Shown: piece after piece, positions 52,728-60,573 of the stretch
Layout of the letters: the number at the start of each line of letters is the position of its first letter
How positions within the stretch are numbered: position 1 is the first letter of the stretch
Assembly: GCF_013927005.1 (NCBI RefSeq)
Contig: NZ_CP055930.1
Coordinates: 1,488,001-1,552,000 of the forward strand
Length of the DNA: 64,000 nt
Direction of reading: 5' to 3'
Source of the DNA: Enterobacter sp. RHBSTW-00175
GTDB taxonomy: Bacteria > Pseudomonadota > Gammaproteobacteria > Enterobacterales > Enterobacteriaceae
Notes under the pieces: generated by a model
The model's input: the letters and a program-made list of their open reading frames with translations, nothing else
Told to the model about the DNA's origin: nothing
Database searches by the model: none
Position numbers and translations under genes: made by a program

Positions 52728-52736
52728 CGTTATGTT
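52728..52736 (+). repeat. Inverted 9-base target duplication, inner copy
   Basis: CGTTATGTT directly inside the left IS1 is the reverse complement of AACATAACG directly outside the right IS1 (58338-58346). Inverted target duplications at the two junctions are the signature of an intramolecular replicative IS1 event that inverts the DNA between. Confidence 0.9.
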
Positions 52737-53434
52737 TACAGATAATCCACGTTAAACGTTACGTTACCGTCGATGGTTTGCTGATCGGTAATATCTCGCA
52801 GGGCACTTGAAATATAAGCCGATGTCATAAACCTAAATTCTGCAGTGGCGCTAGCCTCTGGCTCCAGCGAACCTGAAGCGGCCATGGCGACATAGGCTCT
52901 GTCAGTGCTCCCCGCCTTGTTATTTAATGGGGTTATTGCCACGCCTGCGGGAGCTTTTGTCCAACTGGCGCCTGATGCTGCACTCCGAGAGAGCATGTCC
53001 TGATAATCCGTGCCGCCGAATTTAGTGGTGATATTTTGCAGTGAGATGTAATAGCCGCCAATATTCACATTATCGCTGGTTTTTCCCAGCCCTAACACGC
53101 GGCCTTCAAATGCAGCCCCTTGGGATGTCTCTGCGGCAGGAATAGCGGAGTCAGCCCGGTTATCGGTAAGTGACACCTGATATTTCAGCGGGCTAGTGCA
53201 GGTGATCCGCAAATAGTTAGTTTTCCCTAACGCCTCCAGACTGCCTGTTGGGGGAAGACTGTCCGCGCTGATATTACCTAAATCAATATTGGCCGTGGGC
53301 AATACAGCAGCGGTACAGGTCCCGGTAGAAACCTGGCCTTTTACCGCCAGCGTGGCGGAAGGGTTGGCCATTACCAGGCCGGAGAAAGCCATTGCGCCCG
53401 CCAGCAGCGAGTATTTAAAAATTCCATTTTTCAT
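52736..53434 (-). CDS. Fimbrial subunit B1 (DUF1120-like)
   Basis: A 232-residue secreted pilin-like protein: signal peptide MKNGIFKYSLLAGAMAFSGL.. cut about after VMA, mature start NPSATLAVKGQVSTGTC, two cysteines (about 40 and 79), C-terminal ..DGNVTFNVDYL. Head and tail match B2 and B3 but the centre (about residues 42-200) is much diverged. It follows A1 by 11 bases. It lies on the inverted segment; the IS1 joins directly after its stop codon. The family resembles GltF/YhcF of E. coli by recollection. A role as structural or surface-exposed subunit is inferred. Confidence 0.8.
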   Translation of the reverse strand: MKNGIFKYSLLAGAMAFSGLVMANPSATLAVKGQVSTGTCTAAVLPTANIDLGNISADSLPPTGSLEALGKTNYLRITCTSPLKYQVSLTDNRADSAIPAAETSQGAAFEGRVLGLGKTSDNVNIGGYYISLQNITTKFGGTDYQDMLSRSAASGASWTKAPAGVAITPLNNKAGSTDRAYVAMAASGSLEPEASATAEFRFMTSAYISSALRDITDQQTIDGNVTFNVDYL

Positions 53435-53445
53435 TGTTTGCTTCC

Positions 53446-54120
53446 TTACATGTAATCAACGTTGATGGTGGTATTGCCATCAAGATTCGCAGTGCTGGTG
53501 ATACCCTTCATATCGCTGCTGATGGACGGGGTCACTTCCAGAGTGAAGGTGTAGTTTTTCTTGCTGACCGGCGCGGAGCCGCTGGTGTCGGTATAGGTAA
53601 TATACTGAGCGGTGGTACCGTTATTGACGAATGCGTCAGAAGAGAGCGAGCTCCAGGTACTGGCGAGGGTTTTGCCGGTGCTGGAGAGCAGGCTACCTTC
53701 TGTGCCCTCTGCCGTGACCTTAGTGATTTTGATGCCATAAGAGCCGATTTTAAGGGCGTCATCATTGGTGCCCAGACCGAAGGCGGTGTTGCTGTCGGTC
53801 AGTTCGTCAGAATGGGTGGCGACCGAGTCCTTACGGTTATCGACAAAGCTGATAGCCACGGCCTGCGCCGTGTTCTGGCAATCAACGGTGGTGTCGATGG
53901 TTTTCGGCGTCATAGTATAAGTGCCGGTTGAAGGCAGCGCTTCGATGCTGACAGGATCAAAGGTCAGGGTGCCGCCGCCAGAAAGCGCAATAGTACAGGC
54001 TGCCGGGGTGACGGTGCCGGAGATGGTCAGAGTCGCGCTGGTACCTGCGTAGGAGGAGAGCGTGACGGTTAACAGCGAAGCAATCGCTCCTGCGGTAAAA
54101 ATCTGTTTCTTGTATTGCAT
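53446..54120 (-). CDS. Fimbrial subunit A1 (DUF1120-like)
   Basis: A 224-residue pilin-like protein with signal peptide ending LSSYA and mature start GTSATLTISGTVTPAAC. It has two conserved cysteines, a DNRKDS motif and C-terminal NTTINVDYM. The mature part is almost identical to A2 and A3 (only single substitutions, such as TIAL for TIAI in A2). Within this sequence family the A and B proteins share the pattern ATL..G.V....CT, then ..LP.TG, C, and DNR.DS, so they are paralogs. It is on the inverted segment and followed by B1. Confidence 0.82.
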   Translation of the reverse strand: MQYKKQIFTAGAIASLLTVTLSSYAGTSATLTISGTVTPAACTIALSGGGTLTFDPVSIEALPSTGTYTMTPKTIDTTVDCQNTAQAVAISFVDNRKDSVATHSDELTDSNTAFGLGTNDDALKIGSYGIKITKVTAEGTEGSLLSSTGKTLASTWSSLSSDAFVNNGTTAQYITYTDTSGSAPVSKKNYTFTLEVTPSISSDMKGITSTANLDGNTTINVDYM

Positions 54121-54185
54121 TGTTAACTCCGTTTAATGAGATCGCTTTTATTGATTAACGATACGTATAGCCAGCCAGTGTTGAA

Positions 54186-54755
54186 CTATTCCGACTGCTC
54201 TATTCGCACCGTTAAGGTACTTTCAATTTTTTTGTCATCCGCTAAATCGCGGTAGGTGTTTTGTCCTAACCATGGTGTTATCTCTAGCGTTGCATTTAAG
54301 CTACGCACCGCGAGAGGAAGGCCCCCTGCGTCGACGGGTTTTATCCTGTCGCCCATATAAACTCGTAAGGAAGAGACGGGGTCAGTACTGACCGTTTTTC
54401 CCGTCGTACGCTTTATAAAAACATCGCCTGAGTCAGCCGAGAGGCTGGTAACGGTTAATATCACCTTGCCGTTATCTGAAAACGCCAGATCGCTGTTCTC
54501 AGTGATATTTCCCAGAAACGTCAGGTCAAATGTCTCTTTCTCCGGACAGGTAACGGTCAACTGGACCTGGCGTTTACGTAATTCCGCCGCCTGACCTTTA
54601 TCTGTCGACGTAAAATTCAGTTCATCTTTATGAATTCGGCCGTAGTCCTGGCTTGTGGGGGAAAACAGGACATTACAGTCGGTATATTCCGCGTGAACAC
54701 TGCTGCAGACACCTACACCGAACAGCATTACTGCAATCGTTAATTTCTTCATCAT
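54186..54755 (-). CDS. Minor fimbrial subunit
   Basis: A 189-residue secreted protein with signal peptide (about 22 residues, ending SSVHA) and fimbrial-like beta content; two cysteines (CNVLF and TCPEKE) probably form the pilin disulfide. It ends ESTLTVRIEQSE, like a donor-strand pilin tail. It lies between usher (9-base gap) and A1, the place of YhcE in E. coli. A tip or adapter role is inferred; no large adhesin gene is present in this locus. Confidence 0.7.
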   Translation of the reverse strand: MMKKLTIAVMLFGVGVCSSVHAEYTDCNVLFSPTSQDYGRIHKDELNFTSTDKGQAAELRKRQVQLTVTCPEKETFDLTFLGNITENSDLAFSDNGKVILTVTSLSADSGDVFIKRTTGKTVSTDPVSSLRVYMGDRIKPVDAGGLPLAVRSLNATLEITPWLGQNTYRDLADDKKIESTLTVRIEQSE

Positions 54756-54764
54756 GGTTTCCTG

Positions 54765-57239
54765 CTATTCCGGCTTACACGTCGCGTTAACTTTCTGGTA
54801 AAAACTTTCTGTGTCCTTCTCGTCTAACGAGAACTGCACCCGGCAGCGGTGCCCCTGCTGATCGACAGTCGCGTAGATATCGGGTGTCGCGTCGACATCG
54901 CTAATAAAGACCAGCCCATCGTCAACCGCGGTGGTCACATACTGATTTTTTGCATCGACCAGCACATCCCCTTTAGGCACGGGTTTACCGTCCGGCAAAT
55001 GTAATGTGAGCATTGCCCTTCGCACCTTAATCACGCCAAAGTTGACGCTGGTGACGGATCCGTGTCCCGGGGTTAGTTTTTTGATGCCATTATTTACGTC
55101 AATATTTTTCGGCAGCGTTTCGGTGTTGATTTCAAGCGTATTGACCCGATAAGGTGTAGCCGAAGCCGAAACGGCTTGTCCCCAAAAGTCTGTCCACACT
55201 GGCCCCTGCGGGGTGGAAATTTCTATTCCAGGCACGTTGTCATTAAACGAGATAACGCTAAAGGTATCCTGTACCTGATAAGGCGAAAGTGTCACGCCAT
55301 GAGGGTGGGCGACGATGCCGCCTGACATATTTGCCGAATAGTTTTTAAAATCACTGCCCGACTTCGAGGCATTCAGGCTCAGTGAGGTGTAGTGCATATT
55401 GGTGCTCACCCCGGCAGCGACATATTTATCGCTTTCCTGGTCGCCTTTTTCAGCTGTGATGCTGTAAGTCGAATTTTTTGTTAACGGGCCATTGGCCTGC
55501 ATGCCATAGCGTGTTTTTTCGCCATCATCACGCATGTAGCTTTGAATGCTGTGGCCGCCGAACGGCACACTGATGCTGACGTAGAACGTATCAGCGTCAC
55601 GATAATCATTGCCTTCATCTTCATCCGGTGTGTTCAGGGCGTGCTGCCAGCTGGCATTGACGGATGCGTACTTAAACGTTTTGCCCCACGTCAACATGGA
55701 TTGACGTGAATCGCTGTCATCACCAAAACCTTCAGATTGCGAGAGTGAAACCGCAAGCGAGCCCAGCATGGAGTTTGACCATCCTAGCGACGCACTGTAG
55801 CTATTTTTGATCCCAGCCGTTTCATCGTCGTCCTGAAGGGTATCGACAAGTGTACGAAAACCGCTCGTATTATGTGTACCTGACAGGCTGACGGACAAAT
55901 TCCAGGGTAAGCGGTAGTTCGAGCCAATCTCGAACTGGTGTCCCATGTGATCGTTACGTTGATCCCATGCGCTCTGGGTGTTGGCATACAAGGAAAGATC
56001 CTGAAAGGGGATCACATTTACGTTAGCTGCCACTGACTGGTATTTTTGTGCTGTCATCGCCCCAATGTTGAGATTAAGGTTCGATGCAACCTGCCAGCTA
56101 TTAGTCGCTGTAACCAGCCAGGGTTTGCTGTAACGCGTATCAATATCTCGCAACGTGCCCGCTGCAAGCGACCATCCTTCGGGCGGACGCAGACGTGCAC
56201 CAGCCAGATTCGCCGCAGGAACCGTGAACTGACTCGAAGACCCGTCAGTTTCTTTTATGTTTACTAATAGATCGGTATTGGCGTTGGCTACCGGAACATC
56301 GCGCAGCGTAAACGTTCCGGCCGGCACCAGTGTGGACATAATCAACACGCCATTCTGACGAACCTCGACGCGCGCCTGATCGCTTCTGGCGATGCCCGTG
56401 ACGGTGATGCCGCTTCCGGTCTCGCCTGTCAGTGCCGTTTCAGGTGTCAGTTGTACCCCGTTCAAACCTGAAAGGCTGAATGGCGTGTTTTGCACGTTGA
56501 TTGCACCCGCCTGCATCACCTTTTCTAGCCCGGCGAAGGTATGCTGAACGTAGCCGTAAAGCACGCTGCTGTCTTGCTCACCGTCTGAATCAGAGACGAT
56601 AAACTGGCTGCGTGCCAGCCAGTCAGCCACATTGACTCCGGCTTCAAACGTGCCCTGATCGTATTGCGTGCTACCACCGTTGTAATGGCTCTGACTGGTA
56701 AACATGTTGTAGTTCAGCAGAGCACCCGTACCACCAGTCTGGTAGTTTTTCGGTTTAATGCTGTTATCCAGCGCGTCTTGCGGAACGATCAGCTCCAGTT
56801 TTTCCTGGCCAGGTTTGAGCTTAACGATAGAACCCGGCCATGATGCGGCATAGTCGTAGCAGACAGGCGCGTCTGGTTTATCTTCCTTGCTGATAACTGA
56901 GTCGGGTGTCTTTAATCCTGAAAATTCGTTAAATTCTTTATCAAAACAAGGTTCCCCGGATGCATTAAAAAGTAGGGAGACTTCACCCTTCTCAGTGCCG
57001 TTGAGTATCAGGTTCACTTTTTGAATCCCCGGAGCAAACCGTGAGCCATGGGCGAAATATTCTGCGACTTCGGGAGACAATCCTCTATTTTTAAGCGTTG
57101 TAATATCAAAACTAGCAATATCCATGCTTTGTGCACTCTCGCTGCCTGATAAAGATGCAGGGACTTGTGCGGCGAAACTACAAGAAGAGAACGCCATTAG
57201 TGGATATATATAAACACCCGCGAAAATTCCATTTTTCAT
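54765..57239 (-). CDS. Outer-membrane fimbrial usher (YhcD-like)
   Basis: An 824-residue usher closely like E. coli YhcD: signal peptide (about 23 residues, SSCSFA), N-terminal domain ending near residue 150, a 24-strand beta barrel with plug (GSGITVTGIARSDQARVEVRQNG-type plug region), and C-terminal domains with a final pair of cysteines (GHRCRVQFS, NATCKPE). The frame is intact. It needs a chaperone, but its own is destroyed here. It lies on the inverted segment, so it is cut off from the original promoter and is read only if the IS1 or a local promoter drives it. Confidence 0.9.
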   Translation of the reverse strand: MKNGIFAGVYIYPLMAFSSCSFAAQVPASLSGSESAQSMDIASFDITTLKNRGLSPEVAEYFAHGSRFAPGIQKVNLILNGTEKGEVSLLFNASGEPCFDKEFNEFSGLKTPDSVISKEDKPDAPVCYDYAASWPGSIVKLKPGQEKLELIVPQDALDNSIKPKNYQTGGTGALLNYNMFTSQSHYNGGSTQYDQGTFEAGVNVADWLARSQFIVSDSDGEQDSSVLYGYVQHTFAGLEKVMQAGAINVQNTPFSLSGLNGVQLTPETALTGETGSGITVTGIARSDQARVEVRQNGVLIMSTLVPAGTFTLRDVPVANANTDLLVNIKETDGSSSQFTVPAANLAGARLRPPEGWSLAAGTLRDIDTRYSKPWLVTATNSWQVASNLNLNIGAMTAQKYQSVAANVNVIPFQDLSLYANTQSAWDQRNDHMGHQFEIGSNYRLPWNLSVSLSGTHNTSGFRTLVDTLQDDDETAGIKNSYSASLGWSNSMLGSLAVSLSQSEGFGDDSDSRQSMLTWGKTFKYASVNASWQHALNTPDEDEGNDYRDADTFYVSISVPFGGHSIQSYMRDDGEKTRYGMQANGPLTKNSTYSITAEKGDQESDKYVAAGVSTNMHYTSLSLNASKSGSDFKNYSANMSGGIVAHPHGVTLSPYQVQDTFSVISFNDNVPGIEISTPQGPVWTDFWGQAVSASATPYRVNTLEINTETLPKNIDVNNGIKKLTPGHGSVTSVNFGVIKVRRAMLTLHLPDGKPVPKGDVLVDAKNQYVTTAVDDGLVFISDVDATPDIYATVDQQGHRCRVQFSLDEKDTESFYQKVNATCKPE

Positions 57240-57301
57240 ATAAGTTTTTGATATTGTTAGTTTATTGTCTGAATGAGATCATTCCTCGTTAATAATTCTA
57301 A

Positions 57302-57569
57302 TTATTTATTAACTGCAGCTGTATAATCATTAACGGCGATACCAAAGCGCGAGGCTGGGAATATTTTTATTTGACTGTCAGTTACTGGTTTTTCCATTTT
57401 AATCGTTTCTGTTTCACCCGGCAGGATCCATGTTTTACTCAACATTCCTTTATTACCGGAGGGTAAGGTTTTCACTTGCTGTGACAGACGAACCACATAA
57501 GGGCTTGGATTACTGACAACGAGGGTATTTCCGGTCGTTTTCCAGACCAGTTTATCCCAGGGAGTAGAG
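57302..57569 (-). pseudogene. Fimbrial chaperone, C-terminal fragment
   Basis: The last 90 or so codons of the same chaperone as the fragment at 51787: STPWDKLVWKTTGNTLVVSN, then NPSPYVVRLS and the conserved LPGETETI, ending YTAAVNK. The open frame extends into the IS1 end for three residues (MAA), which is not a real start. A gap of about 75-90 codons separates it from the N-terminal fragment. It faces the opposite way because the IS1-bounded segment is inverted. The usher gene follows after about 60 bases. Confidence 0.9.
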
Positions 57570-57624
57570 GGTGATGCTGCCAACTTACTGATTTAGTGTA
57601 TGATGGTGTTTTTGAGGTGCTCCA

Positions 57625-57900
57625 GTGGCTTCTGTTTCTATCAGCTGTCCCTCCTGTTCAGCTACTGACGGGGTGGTGCGTAACGGCAAAAGCACCGCCG
57701 GACATCAGCGCTATCTCTGCTCTCACTGCCGTAAAACATGGCAACTGCAGTTCACTTACACCGCTTCTCAACCCGGTACGCACCAGAAAATCATTGATAT
57801 GGCCATGAATGGCGTTGGATGCCGGGCAACCGCCCGCATTATGGGCGTTGGCCTCAACACGATTTTCCGCCATTTAAAAAACTCAGGCCGCAGTCGGTAA
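57625..57900 (+). CDS. insA: InsA of IS1 (right copy)
   Basis: A 91-residue protein identical as translated to the left copy, with the Cys4 zinc finger and helix-turn-helix. Its end holds the slippery AAAAAAC (57876-57882) for the -1 frameshift into insB. Confidence 0.95.
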   Translation: MASVSISCPSCSATDGVVRNGKSTAGHQRYLCSHCRKTWQLQFTYTASQPGTHQKIIDMAMNGVGCRATARIMGVGLNTIFRHLKNSGRSR

Positions 57901-58322
57901 CCTCGCGCATACAGCCGGGCAGTGACGTCATCGTCTGCGCGGAAATGGACGAACAGTGGGGATACGTCGGGGCTAAATCGCGCCAGCGCTGGCTGTTTTA
58001 CGCGTATGACAGGCTCCGGAAGACGGTTGTTGCGCACGTATTCGGTGAACGCACTATGGCGACGCTGGGGCGTCTTATGAGCCTGCTGTCACCCTTTGAC
58101 GTGGTGATATGGATGACGGATGGCTGGCCGCTGTATGAATCCCGCCTGAAGGGAAAGCTGCACGTAATCAGCAAGCGATATACGCAGCGAATTGAGCGGC
58201 ATAACCTGAATCTGAGGCAGCACCTGGCACGGCTGGGACGGAAGTCGCTGTCGTTCTCAAAATCGGTGGAGCTGCATGACAAAGTCATCGGGCATTATCT
58301 GAACATAAAACACTATCAATAA
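57819..58322 (+). CDS. insB: InsB of IS1 (right copy)
   Basis: A 167-residue transposase frame identical as translated to the left copy and intact, so both elements may still be active. It ends 15 bases before the terminal repeat end. Confidence 0.95.
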   Translation: MPGNRPHYGRWPQHDFPPFKKLRPQSVTSRIQPGSDVIVCAEMDEQWGYVGAKSRQRWLFYAYDRLRKTVVAHVFGERTMATLGRLMSLLSPFDVVIWMTDGWPLYESRLKGKLHVISKRYTQRIERHNLNLRQHLARLGRKSLSFSKSVELHDKVIGHYLNIKHYQ

Positions 58323-58337
58323 GTTGGAGTCATTACC

Positions 58338-58346
58338 AACATAACG
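58338..58346 (+). repeat. Inverted 9-base target duplication, outer copy
   Basis: AACATAACG just outside the right IS1 is the reverse complement of the 9 bases inside the left IS1 (52728-52736). Rejoining them places the insertion exactly after the B1 stop codon. Confidence 0.9.
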
Positions 58347-58373
58347 AATCAAAGCCGTTCTATTTCTAATATT

Positions 58374-58431
58374 AATAGCTCGTACTGAAAAGTTTGATTT
58401 TATTTAAACCTGTCTACTCATACGAGCTATT
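58374..58431. promoter_or_regulatory. 11-bp inverted repeat upstream of A2
   Basis: AATAGCTCGTA (58374-58384) and TACGAGCTATT (58421-58431) are perfect inverted repeats, 36 bases apart, in the gap between B1 and A2 of the restored operon. In RNA they would form a long-loop hairpin, possibly an mRNA processing or stabilising element as in other pilus operons. The A3 leader (59861-59887) does not show it. Confidence 0.5.
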
Positions 58432-58466
58432 TGCCAATTAAGTGAACACATTAAATGGAGTTAAAT

Positions 58467-59141
58467 ATGTCATTCACTAAACAGATTTTTACCGCAGGAG
58501 CGATTGCTTCGCTGTTAACCGTCACGCTCTCCTCCTACGCAGGTACCAGCGCGACTCTGACCATCTCCGGCACCGTCACCCCGGCGGCCTGTACTATTGC
58601 GATTTCTGGCGGCGGCACCCTGACCTTTGATCCTGTCAGCATCGAAGCACTGCCTTCAACCGGCACTTACACCATGACGCCGAAAACCATCGACACCACC
58701 GTTGATTGCCAGAACACGGCGCAGGCCGTGGCTATCAGCTTTGTCGATAACCGTAAGGACTCGGTCGCCACCCACTCTGACGAACTGACCGACAGCAACA
58801 CCGCCTTCGGTCTGGGCACCAATGATGACGCCCTTAAAATCGGCTCTTATGGCATCAAAATCACTAAGGTCACGGCAGAGGGCACAGAAGGTAGCCTGCT
58901 CTCCAGCACCGGCAAAACCCTCGCCAGTACCTGGAGCTCGCTCTCTTCTGACGCATTCGTCAATAACGGTACCACCGCTCAGTATATTACCTATACCGAC
59001 ACCAGCGGCTCCGCGCCGGTCAGCAAGAAAAACTACACCTTCACTCTGGAAGTCACCCCGTCCATCAGCAGCGATATGAAGGGTATCACCAGCACCGCGA
59101 ATCTTGATGGTAACACCACCATCAATGTTGATTACATGTAA
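58467..59141 (+). CDS. Fimbrial subunit A2 (DUF1120-like)
   Basis: A 224-residue pilin-like protein. The start at 58467 (MSFTKQIFTAG) has a GGAG ribosome site 6 bases upstream; the ATG at 58455 overlaps that site and was not chosen. Its signal peptide after residue 4 is the same as that of A1, and its mature part differs from A1 by one clear change (TIAI for TIAL). It is now the first gene after the right IS1 and is followed by B2 after 11 bases. Expression depends on a promoter in 58338-58466 or in the IS1. Confidence 0.82.
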   Translation: MSFTKQIFTAGAIASLLTVTLSSYAGTSATLTISGTVTPAACTIAISGGGTLTFDPVSIEALPSTGTYTMTPKTIDTTVDCQNTAQAVAISFVDNRKDSVATHSDELTDSNTAFGLGTNDDALKIGSYGIKITKVTAEGTEGSLLSSTGKTLASTWSSLSSDAFVNNGTTAQYITYTDTSGSAPVSKKNYTFTLEVTPSISSDMKGITSTANLDGNTTINVDYM

Positions 59142-59152
59142 GGAAGCAAACA

Positions 59153-59860
59153 ATGAAAAATGGAATTTTTAAATACTCGCTGCTGGCGGGCGCAATGGCT
59201 TTCTCCGGCCTGGTAATGGCCAACCCTTCCGCTACTCTGGCGGTAAAGGGACAGGTCTCGACCGGGACATGTACAGCAACGTTGACAAAGACGAACATTG
59301 ATTTAGGCAATATTAGTGCGGATATTCTCCCTACGACTAAGAGTTATCAGGCAGCAACGGATGTTGACGATTATTTATATGTCGATTGCACCAGCCCACT
59401 GAAGATGCAGGTGTCGCTCACCGATAACCGGGCTGATTCCCCTATCCCTGCAGCAGATATTAATTCATCTTTTGCAAAGGATGGCAATATCATGGGTTTA
59501 GGCAAAACGAATACCGGTGAAAACATTGGTGGCTACACCATGTCATTATTTACGATTAATGCCTCAGTCGATGGAAAGACAACCTATATGAATGTACTGT
59601 CCAAAACCAGTGATGAAAGTGCAACCTGGGTCATTGAACAGGACAAAAGTAAGACAAACATTTCACCATTGAATAATGCCGCTGGGCTAACAACGAAATC
59701 CTATATTTCGCTTTCGCTATCCAATGGTAAAACACCGTATCCGACGACCTCCAGCGAATACAGATTTAAAATCAATGCTTATATTTCGAGTAAGCTGAGA
59801 TCTATTACCGATCAACAAACCATTGACGGCAATGTTACATTCAACGTCGACTATTTATAA
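59153..59860 (+). CDS. Fimbrial subunit B2 (DUF1120-like)
   Basis: A 235-residue secreted pilin-like protein. The first about 40 residues (MKNGIFKYSL to STGTCTA) are the same as B1 and the tail (ITDQQTIDGNVTFNVDYL) too, while the centre is different in sequence and more AT-rich and Ser/Thr/Asn-rich. Two cysteines are conserved. The contrast of constant ends and variable middle suggests cassette-like divergence or gene conversion limited to the ends. Confidence 0.8.
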   Translation: MKNGIFKYSLLAGAMAFSGLVMANPSATLAVKGQVSTGTCTATLTKTNIDLGNISADILPTTKSYQAATDVDDYLYVDCTSPLKMQVSLTDNRADSPIPAADINSSFAKDGNIMGLGKTNTGENIGGYTMSLFTINASVDGKTTYMNVLSKTSDESATWVIEQDKSKTNISPLNNAAGLTTKSYISLSLSNGKTPYPTTSSEYRFKINAYISSKLRSITDQQTIDGNVTFNVDYL

Positions 59861-59887
59861 ATACTGTTAAGCAAAGGAATATATTTA

Positions 59888-60562
59888 ATGGAATTTAAAA
59901 AGACAGTACTTGCCTCAGGAATATTTTATTCCCTGATGGCGACAACATTTATGGCACACGCAGGTACCAGTGCGACCCTGACCATCTCCGGCACCGTCAC
60001 CCCGGCGGCCTGTACTATTGCGCTTTCTGGCGGCGGCACCCTGACCTTTGATCCTGTCAGCATCGAAGCGCTGCCTTCAACCGGCACTTACACCATGACG
60101 CCGAAAACCATCGACACCACCGTTGATTGCCAGAACACGGCGCAGGCCGTGGCTATCAGCTTTGTCGATAACCGTAAGGACTCGGTCGCCACCCATTCTG
60201 ACGAACTGACCGACAGCAACACCGCCTTCGGTCTGGGCACCAATGATGACGCCCTTAAAATCGGCTCTTATGGCATCAAAATCACTAAGGTCACGGCAGA
60301 GGGCACAGAAGGTAGCCTGCTCTCCAGCACCGGCAAAACCCTCGCCAGTACCTGGAGTTCGCTCTCTTCTGACGCATTCGTCAATAACGGTACCACCGCT
60401 CAGTATATTACCTATACCGACACCAGCGGCTCCGCGCCGGTCAGCAAGCAAAACTACACCTTCACTCTGGAAGTCACCCCGTCCATCAGCAGCGATATGA
60501 AGGGTATCACCAGCACCGCGAATCTTGATGGCAATACCACCATCAACGTTGATTACATGTAA
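59888..60562 (+). CDS. Fimbrial subunit A3 (DUF1120-like)
   Basis: A 224-residue pilin-like protein. Its signal peptide (MEFKKTVLASGIFYSLMATT, ending AHA) is unrelated in sequence to those of A1 and A2, but from AGTSATL on it is nearly identical to them, with VSKQNYTF in place of VSKKNYTF. The sharp switch at the signal-peptide boundary marks the edge of a homogenised repeat. B3 follows after 11 bases. Confidence 0.82.
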   Translation: MEFKKTVLASGIFYSLMATTFMAHAGTSATLTISGTVTPAACTIALSGGGTLTFDPVSIEALPSTGTYTMTPKTIDTTVDCQNTAQAVAISFVDNRKDSVATHSDELTDSNTAFGLGTNDDALKIGSYGIKITKVTAEGTEGSLLSSTGKTLASTWSSLSSDAFVNNGTTAQYITYTDTSGSAPVSKQNYTFTLEVTPSISSDMKGITSTANLDGNTTINVDYM

Positions 60563-60573
60563 GGAAACCGATA

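Larger units (their letters stand above)
57570..58337 (+). mobile_element. IS1: IS1 copy, right, inverted relative to the left copy
   Basis: A complete 768-base IS1 beginning GGTGATGCTGCCAACTTACT and ending AAGTTGGAGTCATTACC, with insA and insB on the plus strand. Its inner flank is GGAGTAGAG (chaperone C-terminal codons) and its outer flank is AACATAACG. They differ, so it too lacks a direct duplication; AACATAACG is the inverse of the inner flank of the left copy. Confidence 0.97.

Noticed and set aside
57302..57583. The chaperone C-terminal frame as a complete 93-residue gene
   Set aside because: Its ATG and first codons come from the IS1 end; the protein starts in the middle of a chaperone domain.
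51960..58337. The two IS1 copies as a composite transposon
   Set aside because: A transposed unit would have a direct 9-base duplication at its outer ends; the outer flanks differ, and the inner/outer inverted duplication fits an in-place inversion.
58374..58431. The 11-bp inverted repeat as a fim-type invertible promoter switch
   Set aside because: Only 36 bases lie between the arms, too short for a promoter switch, and no tyrosine recombinase gene is in the locus.
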